From contig JANEZZ010000728.1 in NCBI GenBank assembly GCA_026122225.1, positions 620,001-684,000 on the forward strand: a stretch of DNA of 64,000 nt, read 5' to 3'. Within the stretch, counting starts at the first letter, position 1. Each line of letters starts with the position of its first letter. This document shows positions 1-26,734 of this stretch, piece after piece. Below the pieces are notes generated by a model. That model was not told the origin of the DNA. It did no database searches and was given only the letters and a program-made list of their open reading frames with translations. The position numbers were made by a program, and so were the translations under genes. Source of the DNA: Heloderma charlesbogerti (Eukaryota > Chordata > Lepidosauria > Squamata > Helodermatidae).

Positions 1-604
1 CTCCCACAATGATTAGGGTTTTAAGGATCATAACTAGCACTTTGAATTCTGCTCAGAAGCAAACTGATAGCCATGATATGATGAATACAGTTATACTCAA
101 TTGCCCTGAGTATTGCACTTGTACTATAAGGGTGGGGTATACATCATCTTCATTAAATAAATCACACAAATTATGTTTGGCTTAGCTTATTTCCTTCCTT
201 GTGTGATGATTTTAAAAGAAATCTGTATAGTAGCCATGACTTAAAGGAAGAGGAATTTAGATTAGTTTTTCTTAAACAGCAGTTGCCTATACCTCAAGGA
301 AAACTACTTTTGGGAACTAAGGGGAATTTTTTGGGAAGTATTATATAAGTCTAACACTTAAAGTATACTTTTTCCCTTTTGTTTTTTAAACAGCACATAC
401 TTACACCATGGCTAATACCAAATAACATTCTCATTCCTTGGCATGTCCTTTGCACGTGAAGTCTTGTTATATGACTATGCCATAAAGATCTGCATTGGGG
501 TAGTTCTTGACGTTTTCATTGGGACAAAGAAACTGGTCTTTGGTATCTGTTTATATTCTTAGTATAGTAAGCTCTGTATTCAAATAGATTTTAAAGCAGA
601 GATG

Positions 605-903
605 GGGAACCTCAGGTCTGAGGGCCAAATCCCTCTAGAGTTCCCAGATGACCATGTCTTCTTCCCCCAACCACCAGTAGTTTGGTGGCTTCTTGGTTTT
701 GTGCATTTTTTCCCCGTTTAGAAAGGTTGGCATGCCTCTGCTAAGACTTAGTTACTGGCAGAAAGAGCTTTAAGCTACAACATGCTGCTATTTGTTTTGT
801 ATTTTTGGCCCTTCCGGCTTCAACCCCACTCACCCCTGGAATGCAGCCCTTGAGAGCTTCCCCAAAATTGAATTTGGTACTCAGACCAAAAGAGGTCCAC
901 CAC
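605..903. mobile_element. Possible hAT-type non-autonomous element
   Basis: The ends are loosely inverted: GGGAACCTCAGGTCTGAG on the left against the complement of a CTCAGACC...GAGGTCCACCAC right end. Near-identical 8-base flanks, CAGAGATG (597-604) and TAGAGATG (904-911), would be the target duplication. No coding content. The match could be chance, hence low confidence. Confidence 0.4.
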
Positions 904-1507
904 TAGAGATGTGAAGGCCTGGGGGGGGGGGAGTAGGAAAATTTGGGGGGAAACTGAGGGGGTTACCCTTTTTTCCAAGGACCATTTGGGGGGGATTTTT
1001 ATGAAAAATTGAAAAGCTTTGGATTATGAAATATTTTCTTTTAGAATTTAAGACAAAGTTGTTTATACATTACTACCAAGCCTTTACTCCCCGCAAAATG
1101 ATTTCTAAAAACTATGTAATAAGAACATTTTTATAGGTAGACTAGAGATGTAAAATGTCTGCAAATAATGAAGCCATGGGGAAAATGTTTTTAAATCCTC
1201 CCTGAAAGATTCCCAGCATAGTTATTTCTTTCATACCTTATCAAAATTATCGATCTAAAGTATGTTTTCCTGATAGACATTTATGCTCAGTTTCCCAACA
1301 TGTGAGTGGAGTTACCACTGTGCATTCTTGACAGTAAATGTTTCATATATTCAGTGTAAAAGCATAGTTTATTCAGACAATTATTACAAAGTTACCAACT
1401 GAGTTTACTTTTAAAAGTTTTAAAATATAATGATAATTTAATGAGCAACTGAAGTTATACTTAAAATAACTTTGGGAACAGAAAGGCTGCTTTATGTTTC
1501 TAAATCA

Positions 1508-1633
1508 GCTCTCCCCAACCTGGTACCCTCTGGATGTTTTGGACTACAGTGTGCAGCATTCCTGACCATTGACCATGCTGCCTAAGCCTGATGGGAGCTG
1601 AAGTCCAAAATATCAGGAGGTTGGAGAAGGCTG
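1508..1633. repeat. Palindromic short repeat, ACTACAACTCCCATC family
   Basis: Left half has CCTGGTACCCTCTGGATGTT and GGACTACA; right half has the inverted GATGGGAGCTGAAGTCCA and GGAGAAGGCTG. This foldback unit occurs about ten times in the window (see findings). It carries no gene. Confidence 0.7.
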
Positions 1634-1885
1634 TCCTAAAGCAACAGAGTGACCTTAGATCTGTAAAGAGCACTAAAAAAATAAGTACTGCTTACTTTTC
1701 AATTTTTCCCAACATTTCCATTTTTTTTCTGGGGAGGAAATGGGAAAAAAGACTTTTTTCCCCATGGCATCAGAATTTCTGGAAATTTTACATCTCTATT
1801 CCCCTGTTTTAAACTATTTCATTTTATAGTCATATAAACATGCTAGAATTTGACATATTTATTGTGCATCTCAGTATAATGTGTT

Positions 1886-2190
1886 GGATCCAGGACGACT
1901 GTTCGACGAGTGGAAGGGCTCATTCTGTTTGTGGAAGTGAGTCAGATTCAGCAGAGGCTTTCCACTTCTCCACAGGTGAAGGGAAGGGAAGTGATTTTTG
2001 CCAATTTCCTCTTCTCCCTGCAGCCCCAGTGCCACCTTCCTTACTGTTCTAGAAGGTCTCCCAACCCTCCAGAGCAGATTTTTTGGGTCATAGGGAATTG
2101 CATGTAGGAGAGGAAATCAGCAAAAATTCCCTCTTCTCCCCTCCCCATTCCACCCAGAGGGATGTGCAGTTCATGGTGATGTGCTCTTTG
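1886..2190. repeat. Repeat of the GGATCCA-ended family
   Basis: Begins TTGGATCCAGGACGACTG and contains blocks such as TTCCTCTTCTCCC and CAACCCTCCAGAG that recur around 49516-49765 and 58713-58965. Probably a non-autonomous DNA element; the right end is not clear. Confidence 0.4.
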
Positions 2191-2661
2191 CAACTCTGAA
2201 TCTAACGCAGTGCATTAAAAAAGAATAGGACTTAAGATTTAGCATAAAAGCTTAGTATGCCTAATAACTGAATGACTTATGTTTGTACCAAACTGCTGCA
2301 AGTCTTGGATGTGACCCTTTCCTAGTTATGCACTTTAAATTCCATTGCTTAAAATCTTCAGGACTGACATGAATTTGGGCAGACTCTTGCTCAAGGGCCA
2401 TAATACCGATTTCTTAGATATTATACATAAAATAACTGGAAGACCAGTTTACACATTTACAAACTAAATTGTGCATTGGATTTTTTTTTTTAATTTGATT
2501 GGTGCATCTTATATTTCAGGATCGCTTAATGCATAATATCTCTTAAATTGAGAGAGATTACTTCACAGCCTCACTAATCTGTGCTTTGCTGATCATTTGA
2601 ACGAGCTTGTATATAAAAGCCATACTAATCCTTGTGCTCACTGTTCGAATGTTTGGTACAG

Positions 2662-18370
<15,709 letters not shown>

Positions 18371-18932
18371 TGAAATAAATAAAATAACAAAAGGGATAAA
18401 GAGATTGGTGGTGGTCCCTGTCCAAAACTAAATAAATAAAATAAACCCCCACAAAAGGCCATAAGATATAGCGAGCTACAGTAGTCACCTGTGTTTGTGC
18501 CTCCCTTCTTCACTTGGGGACATTGGGCTGGAACAGCAGATTTCAGCTGCTTCTATGAACAAATTATTTTCTTTTAGCGTGAAAGTGTTACATATTCTTT
18601 CACTTGTATGTACAGAGAGGTTTTCCTGAATATTTATTTTAAAGGGTTAAATCACTTTTGCTTGTGTTTATTACTGCTTGAAGTTGAGCCTTTTTGAGTA
18701 TTTACAAGAAAACAAAACTGTACTCTCCCAAGGAAAATATTGCCATCATTTGTAGATTGTGTAACCTTTAAGTATGTGCTACATTTTTGTCCCAGTTATC
18801 GAATCAAAATCAGGAACTGTACTTTTTTGAACAGTTTTGCTTTTGAAACTTGAAGTCTTGGAAAACAAAATGGTGTGATGCAATGACTGCTGTTCTAGCC
18901 CCCAAAGAAATTTGTGGAAAATCTTTCGAATC

Positions 18933-18938
18933 AATAAA
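18933..18938 (+). promoter_or_regulatory. Candidate polyadenylation signal, UBE3A proximal
   Basis: AATAAA in TCAATAAAGATG, 563 bases after the stop codon. Confidence 0.45.
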
Positions 18939-19892
18939 GATGGAAGGGAGAACTTGGAATGTTAAACTGCAGCCTTGAGAACTTTTCTTTAGTCACAGCA
19001 CAACAATTAAAAAGAAACTCATTTCACTATATATGTTGTTTTTCACATGTCTTGTCTTGTAGCATACTGTGTTTTTAATTAGCAAAGTTTCTAGCTGTAT
19101 GGAAGCGTAAACATAGTTAGTTTGGGCTTTTTCTTTTTTTAAAAAAAAAAGTTTACTGGGAAAAGTGCATTTTCAGCCAAACAGCATTTAGAGTAGGGTG
19201 AAATGTGTTGTGGGAGAAATCAGAACATTGGGTCTATAAACAAGAGCATGTGAAGTGCACTTAAAATGAAATTTTAATTGCCTATTATGTTGACATTTTA
19301 AATAGACAATCCAGTCTTCCCTGCAAGTTATTTTAATTAATTATTCTTTTATCAAGGCATACGATCAGTGCTGCAGCAAAGGGATGCCTTTTTTCCTCCT
19401 CATCCAGCAGTAGAGAGGAAATAAACATTTAAAGGACAAGTTTGCATTGTAATGCTCCCAGCTATTCACTGTATGTGTAGAAAGCAAATCATCAGTCACT
19501 TCTGTCTTTTACATAACATACCATAGGTTTGGAATGTAAATCTGTACCGCACATCAGAGGATCGCTCACCTTTCTACAGATGTCCCTGCACACTGGTGAT
19601 TGCTGCTGTTACAATATAAAACAAAGGGACTGTACATTTTTAACTGACACAATGTAATTGGCATACCTCTTCTTAGTGCAAGTGACAACTGATGTGCAGA
19701 ACTGAGCTTGTGCCTTGGTGATTGCTGTTCCTGACTACTACACAGCAAATCAGCTTGATTTGTGCAAAATTGGCTTTAATTTAAAAGGCAAAATTTTGAA
19801 ATCATTGGAAGGAGAAATATGTCTTTCAGGATTACTTTATTAAATTCTTTTTAGTAATAGAAACAGGCAACTGTTATGTAACTATAATGCAA

Positions 19893-19898
19893 AATAAA
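19893..19898 (+). promoter_or_regulatory. Candidate polyadenylation signal, UBE3A distal
   Basis: AATAAA followed within 25 bases by a TG-rich stretch (GTGATGTTTT), as expected for a cleavage site; it lies just before the repeat-rich intergenic DNA. Confidence 0.5.
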
Positions 19899-20079
19899 AC
19901 AGTGATGTTTTCCACCATGGTCCAGTGACAAAGAAGAAAAGTGATTTTTCTTAGTTTGATGTTAATCCTAGATATCATTGGAATTTCTTGGTGAGGAACT
20001 TTGGTTTAAATGACGCTGTATGATGACATTAATATAAAGCCTTGTTAAACAAGTCAACTGAAACTGAACGACAGCTTTT

Positions 20080-20200
20080 ACCATTCAACAAAGAGTCTTG
20101 TGGAACCTTAAAGACTAACACATTTATTCTGGCTTAAGCTTCGTGGACACTCTCCACTTCATCAAATGCATGAAGTGTTAACCTCAGATTGGCAGATTTA
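20080..20200 (-). mobile_element. Retroelement 3' end fragment
   Basis: On the minus strand it reads GATGAAGTGGAGAGTGTCC, CACGAAGCTTAAGCC and TTAGTCTTTAAGGTTCCACA, a 3' terminus found in many copies in reptile genomes. The class was not settled (LINE or Penelope-like). Confidence 0.55.
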
Positions 20201-20486
20201 TGTACACATGCTGGGGGGTGCGGGGGGTTGTGGGGAGAGAGATGTAATCTATGCTGTCAGTGGGAATTAAAATGCAAAAAATACAGACCATTTACCATTC
20301 AGAAGTTTCTTGAAGTTAGTGGGATTTTTACTTACAGATGAGAGCAGAAAAATGCTAAGTATTTAATTTCTTTGATTATTTGCTAATAATTTTGAGACAT
20401 GCACAATTTCAAAACAGGGAGTCTCAAGAAATGGAACGAAATGGCTAGAATACCTTGCTAGTAATGTTCATATAGTGTAATACCTT

Positions 20487-20840
20487 CATTAGGCTAGCTC
20501 AAAGACCACAAAAAATTTGCAAGATCTCCAGATCGCTTCATCAAGCAAGATGTTATAAAAAGCAGCTGGGGTTGGGAGTAGGGGGAGGGGAGAGACTGAC
20601 TAGATGTTGTAGTAAGGATGGGTTCACAGTCAGCGTCTTAAGATGATATGGAGGAGAAGGAGGGGTTGCAGACAATGAAATTGAAGTCTGTCAACCTGCT
20701 TCTAACATGTTGCCTGATGAAAAGATCTGGAGATCTCAAAAGCTTGCACATTTTTTGTGATCTTTGAGTTGGCCTAAATAACGGTATTACTGTATGGATT
20801 CTGGAGTTTTTCTTATGACCAACACAGCTGCCTTTGTTGT
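20487..20840. repeat. Inverted pair of retroelement 3' end fragments
   Basis: 20491-20553 (GCTCAAAGACCACAAAAAAT ... CATCAAGCAAGATGTTA) is the inverse of 20708-20776 (TGCCTGATGAAAAGATCTGG ... GTGATCTTTGAGTTGGCC). The right copy continues to GACCAACACAGCTGCCTTTG near 20835, a terminus shared by many reptile retroelements. The pair can fold into a hairpin of about 65 bases per arm. Confidence 0.55.
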
Positions 20841-21169
20841 TTTGCTAGTAAAGATATCTCTTAACGGTTGCATATACTTTTCTTTCATAGAAGTAGTGAA
20901 TGCTTCTAAGAAGGCACTGTAAGGTACACTGTATTTATTTCCTCTTAACAATGTCCTATGCCAGTTTACTTAGAAGTGCCACTGTGTTCAGTGTGACTTA
21001 CTCCCTAAGTGTGCTTAAGATTGCTGCTAGAGCCATCTTTTTCATTCATTGGTTTTAAGTCCTTATGCCAGGTCTTTTTCCAGTACCATAAATCTGTTAA
21101 CAGAAACACTCCTGTTAAGAGGGAGGACACACTGCAACCTTTTGTGGCAGATCTTACTTGTTGGTCTTC

Positions 21170-22383
21170 AACAGTATGTGAACTGAGAACTACCGGAAGT
21201 ACAAGCTGGGTTTTGAAGAGGCAGAGGAACTAGAGATCAAATCGCCAACATTCGCTGGATCATGGAGAAAGCAAGAGAATTCCAGAAAAACGTCTATTTC
21301 TGCTTCATTGACTACGCTAAAGCCTTTGATTGTGTGGATCACAACAAACTCTGGCAAATTCTTCAAGAGATGGGAGTACCAGGCCACCTTACCTGTCTCC
21401 TGAGAAACCTGTACGAGGGTCAAGAAGCAACAGGAAGAACCGATTGGTTCAAAATTGGGAAAGGAATACGACAAGGCTGCATATTGTCGCCCTGCTTATT
21501 TAACTTATATGCAGAGTACATCATGAGAAACGCCGGGTTGGATAAATCATAGGTCAGAATTAAGATTGCTGGGAGAATTATCAACAACCTCAGATACGCA
21601 GACGATCCCACCCTAATGGCCGAAAGCGAAGAGGATCTAAAGAGCCTCTTGTTGAGGGTGAAAGAGGAGAGTGCAAAAGCTGGTTTGAAACTCAACATTA
21701 AAAAAACTACGATCATGGCATCTGGCCCCATCACTTCCTGGCATATAGAAGGGGAAGAAATGGAAGCAGTGACAGATTTTATTTTCTTGGGCTCCAAGAT
21801 CACCGCAGACGGTGACTGTAGCCCTGAAATTAAAAGACGCTTGCTCCTTGGGAGGAAAGCTATGGCAGACCTAGACAGCATAGTAAGAAGCAGAGACATC
21901 ACCTTGCCAACAAAGATTTGTATAATCAAAGCTATGGTTTTCCCAGTAGTAATGTATGGCTGTGAGAGCTGGACTATAAGGAAGGCTGAGTGCCAAAGAA
22001 TTGATGCTTTCGAATTGTGGTGCTGGAGAAGACTCTTACGAGTCCCCTGGACTGCAAGGAGGTCAAATCAGCCAATCCTAAAGGAAATCAACCCTGAGTG
22101 CTCACTGGAAGGACAGATCCTGAAGCTGAAGCTCCAATATTTTGGCCACCTAATGCAAAGAGAAAAATCCCTGGAAAAGACCCTGATGCTGGGAAAGATT
22201 GAAGGCAAAAGGAGAAGGGGACGGCAGAGGATGAGATAGCTAGATAGCATCACTGATGCAATGAATATGAACTTGAGCACACTCCGGGAGAGAGCGGAGG
22301 ACAGGAGGGCCTGGCATGCTATGGTCCATGGGGTCACGAAGAGTCGGACACGACGTAACGATTGAACAACAACAACAACAAGC
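21170..22383 (+). mobile_element. RTE/BovB LINE, 5'-truncated, reverse transcriptase remnant
   Basis: The element encodes the RT fingers and palm (FCFIDYAKAFDCVDHNKLW, GIRQGCILSPCLFNLY), the YADD active site at about 21595-21606, and the RTE C-terminal region (GRQRMR, TKSRTR). The frame is dead: TAG at 21550-21552 before YADD and TAG at 22237-22239, and a few residues are missing between EATGRT and DWFK. It lacks the endonuclease. The 3' end is a short AAC-rich tail (about 22363-22381), typical of BovB. BovB is abundant in squamates and ruminants, with horizontal transfer documented. It sits 1.3 kb past the UBE3A 3'UTR. Confidence 0.93.
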
Positions 22384-22724
22384 GTGGGCACCTATCCTAG
22401 ATACCTTCGCTTCTAGCTTTGCGCTGTCAAAGAATAAAATACTTTTACATTAGGCACATATAGATGAGGAATCCTATTTGGTGGGGTAAGTTTAATCTAA
22501 GATTGTGTACAGTAAATATATTAACAGAATAAAAACATCTGCTATTTTCTTTTACAAACCCAAGCATTTCAGTTGCCCCATCTCAAACCTGCAGTATACT
22601 CAAAACAGCTGTTACTATGTTATGGGAATTCTAAGCATAGTTATATAAAATTTATTCTTGAGTCAGATAGTTTCTGGGCTCTCCTGTTATGCTTTTGGCT
22701 ACATTGTGTTACTTGAGAGGGTTT

Positions 22725-22885
22725 ATAGGTCAGTGTTGGAGTGCATGCTCTACATGTAGAAGGTCCCAGGCTCGGTAATGAGACTGAGAAAGAGTTTTGC
22801 TCGAGACTGGTAAGCTACTACCACTCAGATAATACTGAGCTAGATGGACCAACGTTCAGATTTGGTCATTCGAAGCAGTTAAAAT
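22725..22885 (+). mobile_element. tRNA-derived SINE
   Basis: Contains AGTGCATGCTCTACATGTAG and AGAAGGTCCCAGGCTCGG (degenerate tRNA promoter boxes), then AATACTGAGCTAGATGGACC, a body common in lizard and snake SINEs. Confidence 0.65.
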
Positions 22886-23388
22886 GGATCAGAAAGAGAT
22901 TCTCCTCTTTGTGTAGCATATACCCTTTTTCTTATAGAAAGTTGATGTGAAATCTAAAACTATGGGCATTATTCTGTCTCAATATAAGAAACCAAGAAGG
23001 TCCTGTTGGCTGGCCAGCTCTGTCAATTTCTCTTTCTAGGGTAACACACGAGATAAGTTAGACCTACATATCAAAAGGTTTTAGACATTTTACTCCAATA
23101 CCAGGACTTATCCAGGGGCAAACTTTTAACAGGATAGACATTTCTAGCAGGAGGTGGCCCATTCCCATTTTTAGCACATTGTTCTAGCATAAAGCACCAT
23201 TTGGCTGTAAAAAGCAATGCTCACAAACTTAACTTTTTTAAATTATTGAGGGAGCTGGAGACCCCAGCCACTTCCTATCGTATAAGTAAAGGCCAGAAGG
23301 AGAAGTATAACCTTTCCTGACACTTGTGCATAACAGAAACAGGAATACTGCAGCTAATCCAAGAGTGACTACAACAAATGGCAGGAAC

Positions 23389-23700
23389 TCATAGAATCAG
23401 GATAGTAGGGTTGGAAGGGGCCTATAAGACCATCAAGTCCAACCCCCTGCTCAGTGCAGGTATCCAAGTCAAATCATCCCTGACGGGGCTGCCCAGCTCC
23501 ATCTTGAATGTCTCCAGTGTGGGATTGCCCACCACCTCCCTAGGTAACTGGTTCCATTCTCATATTGCTCTTAACAGGAAGTTTTTCCCGATGTTCAGCC
23601 AGAATCTGGCTTCCTGTAGCTTGAGCCCATTATTCCGTGTCCTGCACTCTGGGATGATCCAGGAGGAGGAGTGCCCAGAATCCAGCAAGCACCATTGCAG
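23389..23700 (-). mobile_element. CR1 LINE 3' fragment
   Basis: Plus strand begins CATAGAATCAGGATAGTAGG then GGTTGGAAGGGGCCTATAAG, GACCATCAAGTCCAACCCCC and GGTTCCATTCTCATATTGCT: the inverse of a CR1 3' end, whose tail is the ATTCTATG repeat. Confidence 0.9.
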
Positions 23701-24133
23701 TGAAAGGTAACAGGCATGATAGACTTGGGCCGCACACTCCCTCCTTCACAAGACTAACCTAGATATACAACCAAACTCAACTACACTGCAATGTCCTATA
23801 ACGATCTCAAGACACTAGAAGGCAGTGGGATACATTAAACAAAGCAGCTTAATGGGAAGGGGTGTGTGTAAGGAAACGAGAGAGGAATAAGACACAGTAG
23901 TCCTGTGTGCATAATGGCAAATGGAAAAGAAATTTTCTACATCAAATGGCCTGTGCCAAAGTTCCTAACCTAGAAGAGTTGTCTTTATCCTAATATATCT
24001 AACATGTCACTGACTCTTTAACTGCCTTGACTCCTATTAGGGGATTTGATTACTAGTATATGAAATATTTGGCCATATGTATTCAAGTTACTTGTATGTC
24101 CCAAATCCTGACAAAAAAAGAACTACAATTGCA

Positions 24134-24172
24134 TTGTTGTTCAGTCATTAAGTCGTGTCCGACTCTAATTAG
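24134..24172 (-). mobile_element. BovB 3' tip fragment
   Basis: TTGTTGTTCAGTCATTAAGT followed by CGTGTCCGACTCT matches the inverted end of the BovB copies at 22330-22375 and 48838. Confidence 0.7.
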
Positions 24173-25400
24173 CAGATGTGCATACATACCAAGTCTGAAT
24201 GATTTTGACAGCAATATATACATTGGGTTTGAAATTTGTTTCCCCTTGATGAACTGCCAAAGGAAGGTTGGAATAAATGGAGGGAATGTACCCACTTGGG
24301 TGCTTAATATTCCTAATTTAATTGTATTGTGAATAATGTCCAGCTCCTAGAACTTCCCTTTGAATTAGGTTCTCATGTTTTAAACTACTATCAGCGCATG
24401 CATTTCTTTGAAACTATGAGGGCTAAATACTGTAGTGACAGGGAGTGGGGGGCGATGAAAGACAATCTTGAATATGTGGCCAACCTGCATTCTGCATTAG
24501 ATGTCACTTTTCAGTGTGTGAAACAACCCTATTATGCAAACATCCAGAGCTCCCTTGGCTATAGGACTTGACTTTAAGTCGCATACAACTCATTTAAAGC
24601 CATGACAAGAATCAGGAGAGCTGACATACCAGCTTTCTCATAATTTCTGGAAAATATTGATGCCTAGTCATTTACAACAAATGGCTAAAATGGGAAACTG
24701 AAAGCCAGTTTTAAAATGGGAAACTGAAAGCCAGTAGAAGAGTTTTGCAGAAAGGATGGTTAGTGCACGTTTGTAGAAGGATTTATTTTAAGAAGATTGT
24801 TTTGGATATATTGCAACTAACTTTTAAAAAAGAATGTCAATATAGCATTTAAGAAGGATCTCTAAACCTTGGCAAAGCCACTTCCAGAAGTACATAAACA
24901 ATTCAAGTATCTTAGAGCTGGGGAAGACATTAACAATTGTGGGGTTGGCATCACTATCATTTGGAAAACATGCCATTTGAGTCAGGACTGTCATGTAGTG
25001 AGTTTCCCTGCCCCTGCTCCATGTTATTGGTAGTTCACCAGAGTCAGGAGGAGAAGAAATCCATTACTGACAGTCCTGAGTTACATGGTTGTTTCTACTA
25101 AACAATACATGATATGTTGGGAAACTTGCTGCCGTGATGCCAGTTCCTGTAGTAAGTGTTAACATCTAGCCCAGGTTCAAGTCTGGGCTGCTTCCAGACT
25201 TAAGTTTTGTCACACCATTGTCACAAAATTGGGGGGGGGGAGACAACTACTTGTAACCACCACCACTCCGGGTTTTCCCACCCCTTCTGTTTTCTTACCA
25301 CAAATCCATTAAGGAGAAAATACAGAATAGCTGCACTATGCCTTCTAGTACGAGAAGCCCTCTGTCTGGAAGAACCCTAAGAAACAAAACTCTCCAAACC

Positions 25401-26654
25401 TTAGTTTGTGATCAGTTGATAAGGGTTATTGTTTGGCCAGTTTCTTTCTATTAGGTTCTCTTTGGTAAGTATCTCATTATAATATTCCCATATCAGAATC
25501 TCTAAAGAATTGTCCTTTCCTGTAAAATTCCTGTCCAGTTTCTTTATTGTAATGCTTCGGTGATTGGTTTCTGGACCTACTGGAGTCCATTTGCTCTGCT
25601 CCTGTTCAGTATTGCATAGGAAATCATAATTTACCTGACACTTCCTCCCTAACTTTTCCAGCAGTCGTTCAGAGTAATAATCCTGTAAAGGACAGCCTTG
25701 CTCCTGTTTCAAAGCTGTGACCTTCTGGATAAAGAATTTGACTTTCTTATTTAAAAGGTCATGATTGTTTACAGTCATGTGGTTGTCCATGCTGAGGTAT
25801 ATTCCCGATGGCGTGTTGTCCAAGCCCAAGAAAAGATTCCTAGAGTTAGGTCTCCATTTGTGTCTTCTTTTGCTCTTACTACTCTTACATTTTTGCTCCA
25901 AATAGCCTTCTTTCAGTGCTTTATCTACAAGTCCTTCGGGGATCAAAGACATACTAGGTTCTGTAGTCTGAGGTGCTGGATGCTGTGGCTGTGAAAGGAA
26001 CTTCACAAAGAGCTCCTGATGTCTAGAACTGGACAGCCTGTCACCTTTCTGGTGATTGGTACTGTAGGGTCTTCTGTGTGTGGAAATGCTGCCAGATGCA
26101 TTAAAGGCTGGCTGTCCTTCAGAAATTGGAACCTTTTTAGCACCTGAGGTATACCTCCTCTGATCCCCTGTTTGTGTATCTATTTCCTTGGCGGCTCTGA
26201 AGGGTTCCTGCTGATCCTTAATCTCTGCTTCCTCACCTTGCAAGTCTTTGTAACTGTGGTTTTTGGCAATGGAGACTGGAGCCAAATGGGTCTGGATTTG
26301 ACACGGAGCTGAAATAGCTCTAGAGGTTTCTGCATTCTGTAATATAACTCTCACAGCCTTCTCGCTACCATCCGTCACAGTCGTATGCAAACTTGGAAAG
26401 AGGCTCTTGGAAAGCCGTTTGACGAATTCTCGATTGCCGAGCAGTTTGGCATGAGCCACTTCTGATCTCCTGAGCTTCAGGGTGAATCTGTTGTACAAGA
26501 TCCTTTGATTCAGAGTGAGGGAGTTTTCTGCCTGTTTCTTCATGGACTCCAGGAGTCTCAGCTGCCTGTCTAACAGTATCTCCTCTTTTGCATTGGCAGA
26601 GAAGGCCAGCTGACATTTCCCTCCATCTTTGAATTTAGTGCTTTCACCCATCAT
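25401..26654 (-). CDS. Unrecognised 417-residue ORF between UBE3A and CNGA3
   Basis: A single frame runs 418 codons from the ATG ATG at 26654 to TAA at 25401-25403. I do not recognise the protein. The N-terminal third is basic and predicted helical (LLDRQLRLLESMKKQAENS, TLKLRRSEVAHAKLLGN). The middle is polar and low in order (Ser, Gln, Thr, His). There is a basic patch KSSKSKRRHKWRPNSRN, and the end is mixed helical (DNSLEILIWEYYNEIL). No signal peptide, membrane span or retroelement motif is seen. The frame stays open upstream of the ATG to 26741, and a coding-like stretch in another frame continues to 27040 with one TGA and one frame change. This is either the 3' part of a gene whose 5' part has decayed, a retrocopy, or a last exon with an assembly indel. 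Chance alone is unlikely for this length in AT-rich DNA. Confidence 0.55.
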   Translation of the reverse strand: MMGESTKFKDGGKCQLAFSANAKEEILLDRQLRLLESMKKQAENSLTLNQRILYNRFTLKLRRSEVAHAKLLGNREFVKRLSKSLFPSLHTTVTDGSEKAVRVILQNAETSRAISAPCQIQTHLAPVSIAKNHSYKDLQGEEAEIKDQQEPFRAAKEIDTQTGDQRRYTSGAKKVPISEGQPAFNASGSISTHRRPYSTNHQKGDRLSSSRHQELFVKFLSQPQHPAPQTTEPSMSLIPEGLVDKALKEGYLEQKCKSSKSKRRHKWRPNSRNLFLGLDNTPSGIYLSMDNHMTVNNHDLLNKKVKFFIQKVTALKQEQGCPLQDYYSERLLEKLGRKCQVNYDFLCNTEQEQSKWTPVGPETNHRSITIKKLDRNFTGKDNSLEILIWEYYNEILTKENLIERNWPNNNPYQLITN

Positions 26655-26734
26655 GAAAGAGCAGGTTGGAATCTTAAATCTGAAGCCCAACAAGTGCTTA
26701 GATGTTCTTCTCTGGCTGTTCTTTCTCCTTTTTA

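Larger units (their letters stand above)
1..2661 (+). other. Intron upstream of first UBE3A exon in the window
   Basis: No coding exon was recognised. The interval holds a possible hAT remnant (605-903), a palindromic repeat (1508-1633), a GGATCC-flanked repeat (about 1886-2190) and otherwise AT-rich unique DNA. The exon carrying the upstream part of the UBE3A start codon was looked for and not found, so it is probably outside the window. Confidence 0.6.
18371..19920 (+). other. UBE3A: UBE3A 3'UTR (probable)
   Basis: About 1.5 kb of AT-rich, repeat-poor sequence follows the stop. Two AATAAA hexamers stand out, at 18933-18938 and 19893-19898, so a short and a long 3'UTR are both possible. Recognisable mobile DNA resumes near 20080, which fits the long form ending near 19920. 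The exact ends are inferred, not shown by transcript data. Confidence 0.6.
22384..25400. other. Intergenic DNA with scattered retroelement fragments
   Basis: Besides the SINE, CR1 and BovB fragments, there is a tandem duplication of about 27 bases at 24687-24735 (unit AAAATGGGAAACTGAAAGCC...) and a G-run near 25230. On the minus strand TTTATT at 24782-24787 reads AATAAA, about 615 bases past the stop of the 417-codon ORF, and could be its polyadenylation signal. Nothing else recognised. Confidence 0.5.

Noticed and set aside
20641..24571. SNRPN, snoRNA or imprinting-centre sequences downstream of UBE3A
   Set aside because: None found; the interval is explained by BovB, CR1 and SINE fragments and unrecognised unique DNA.
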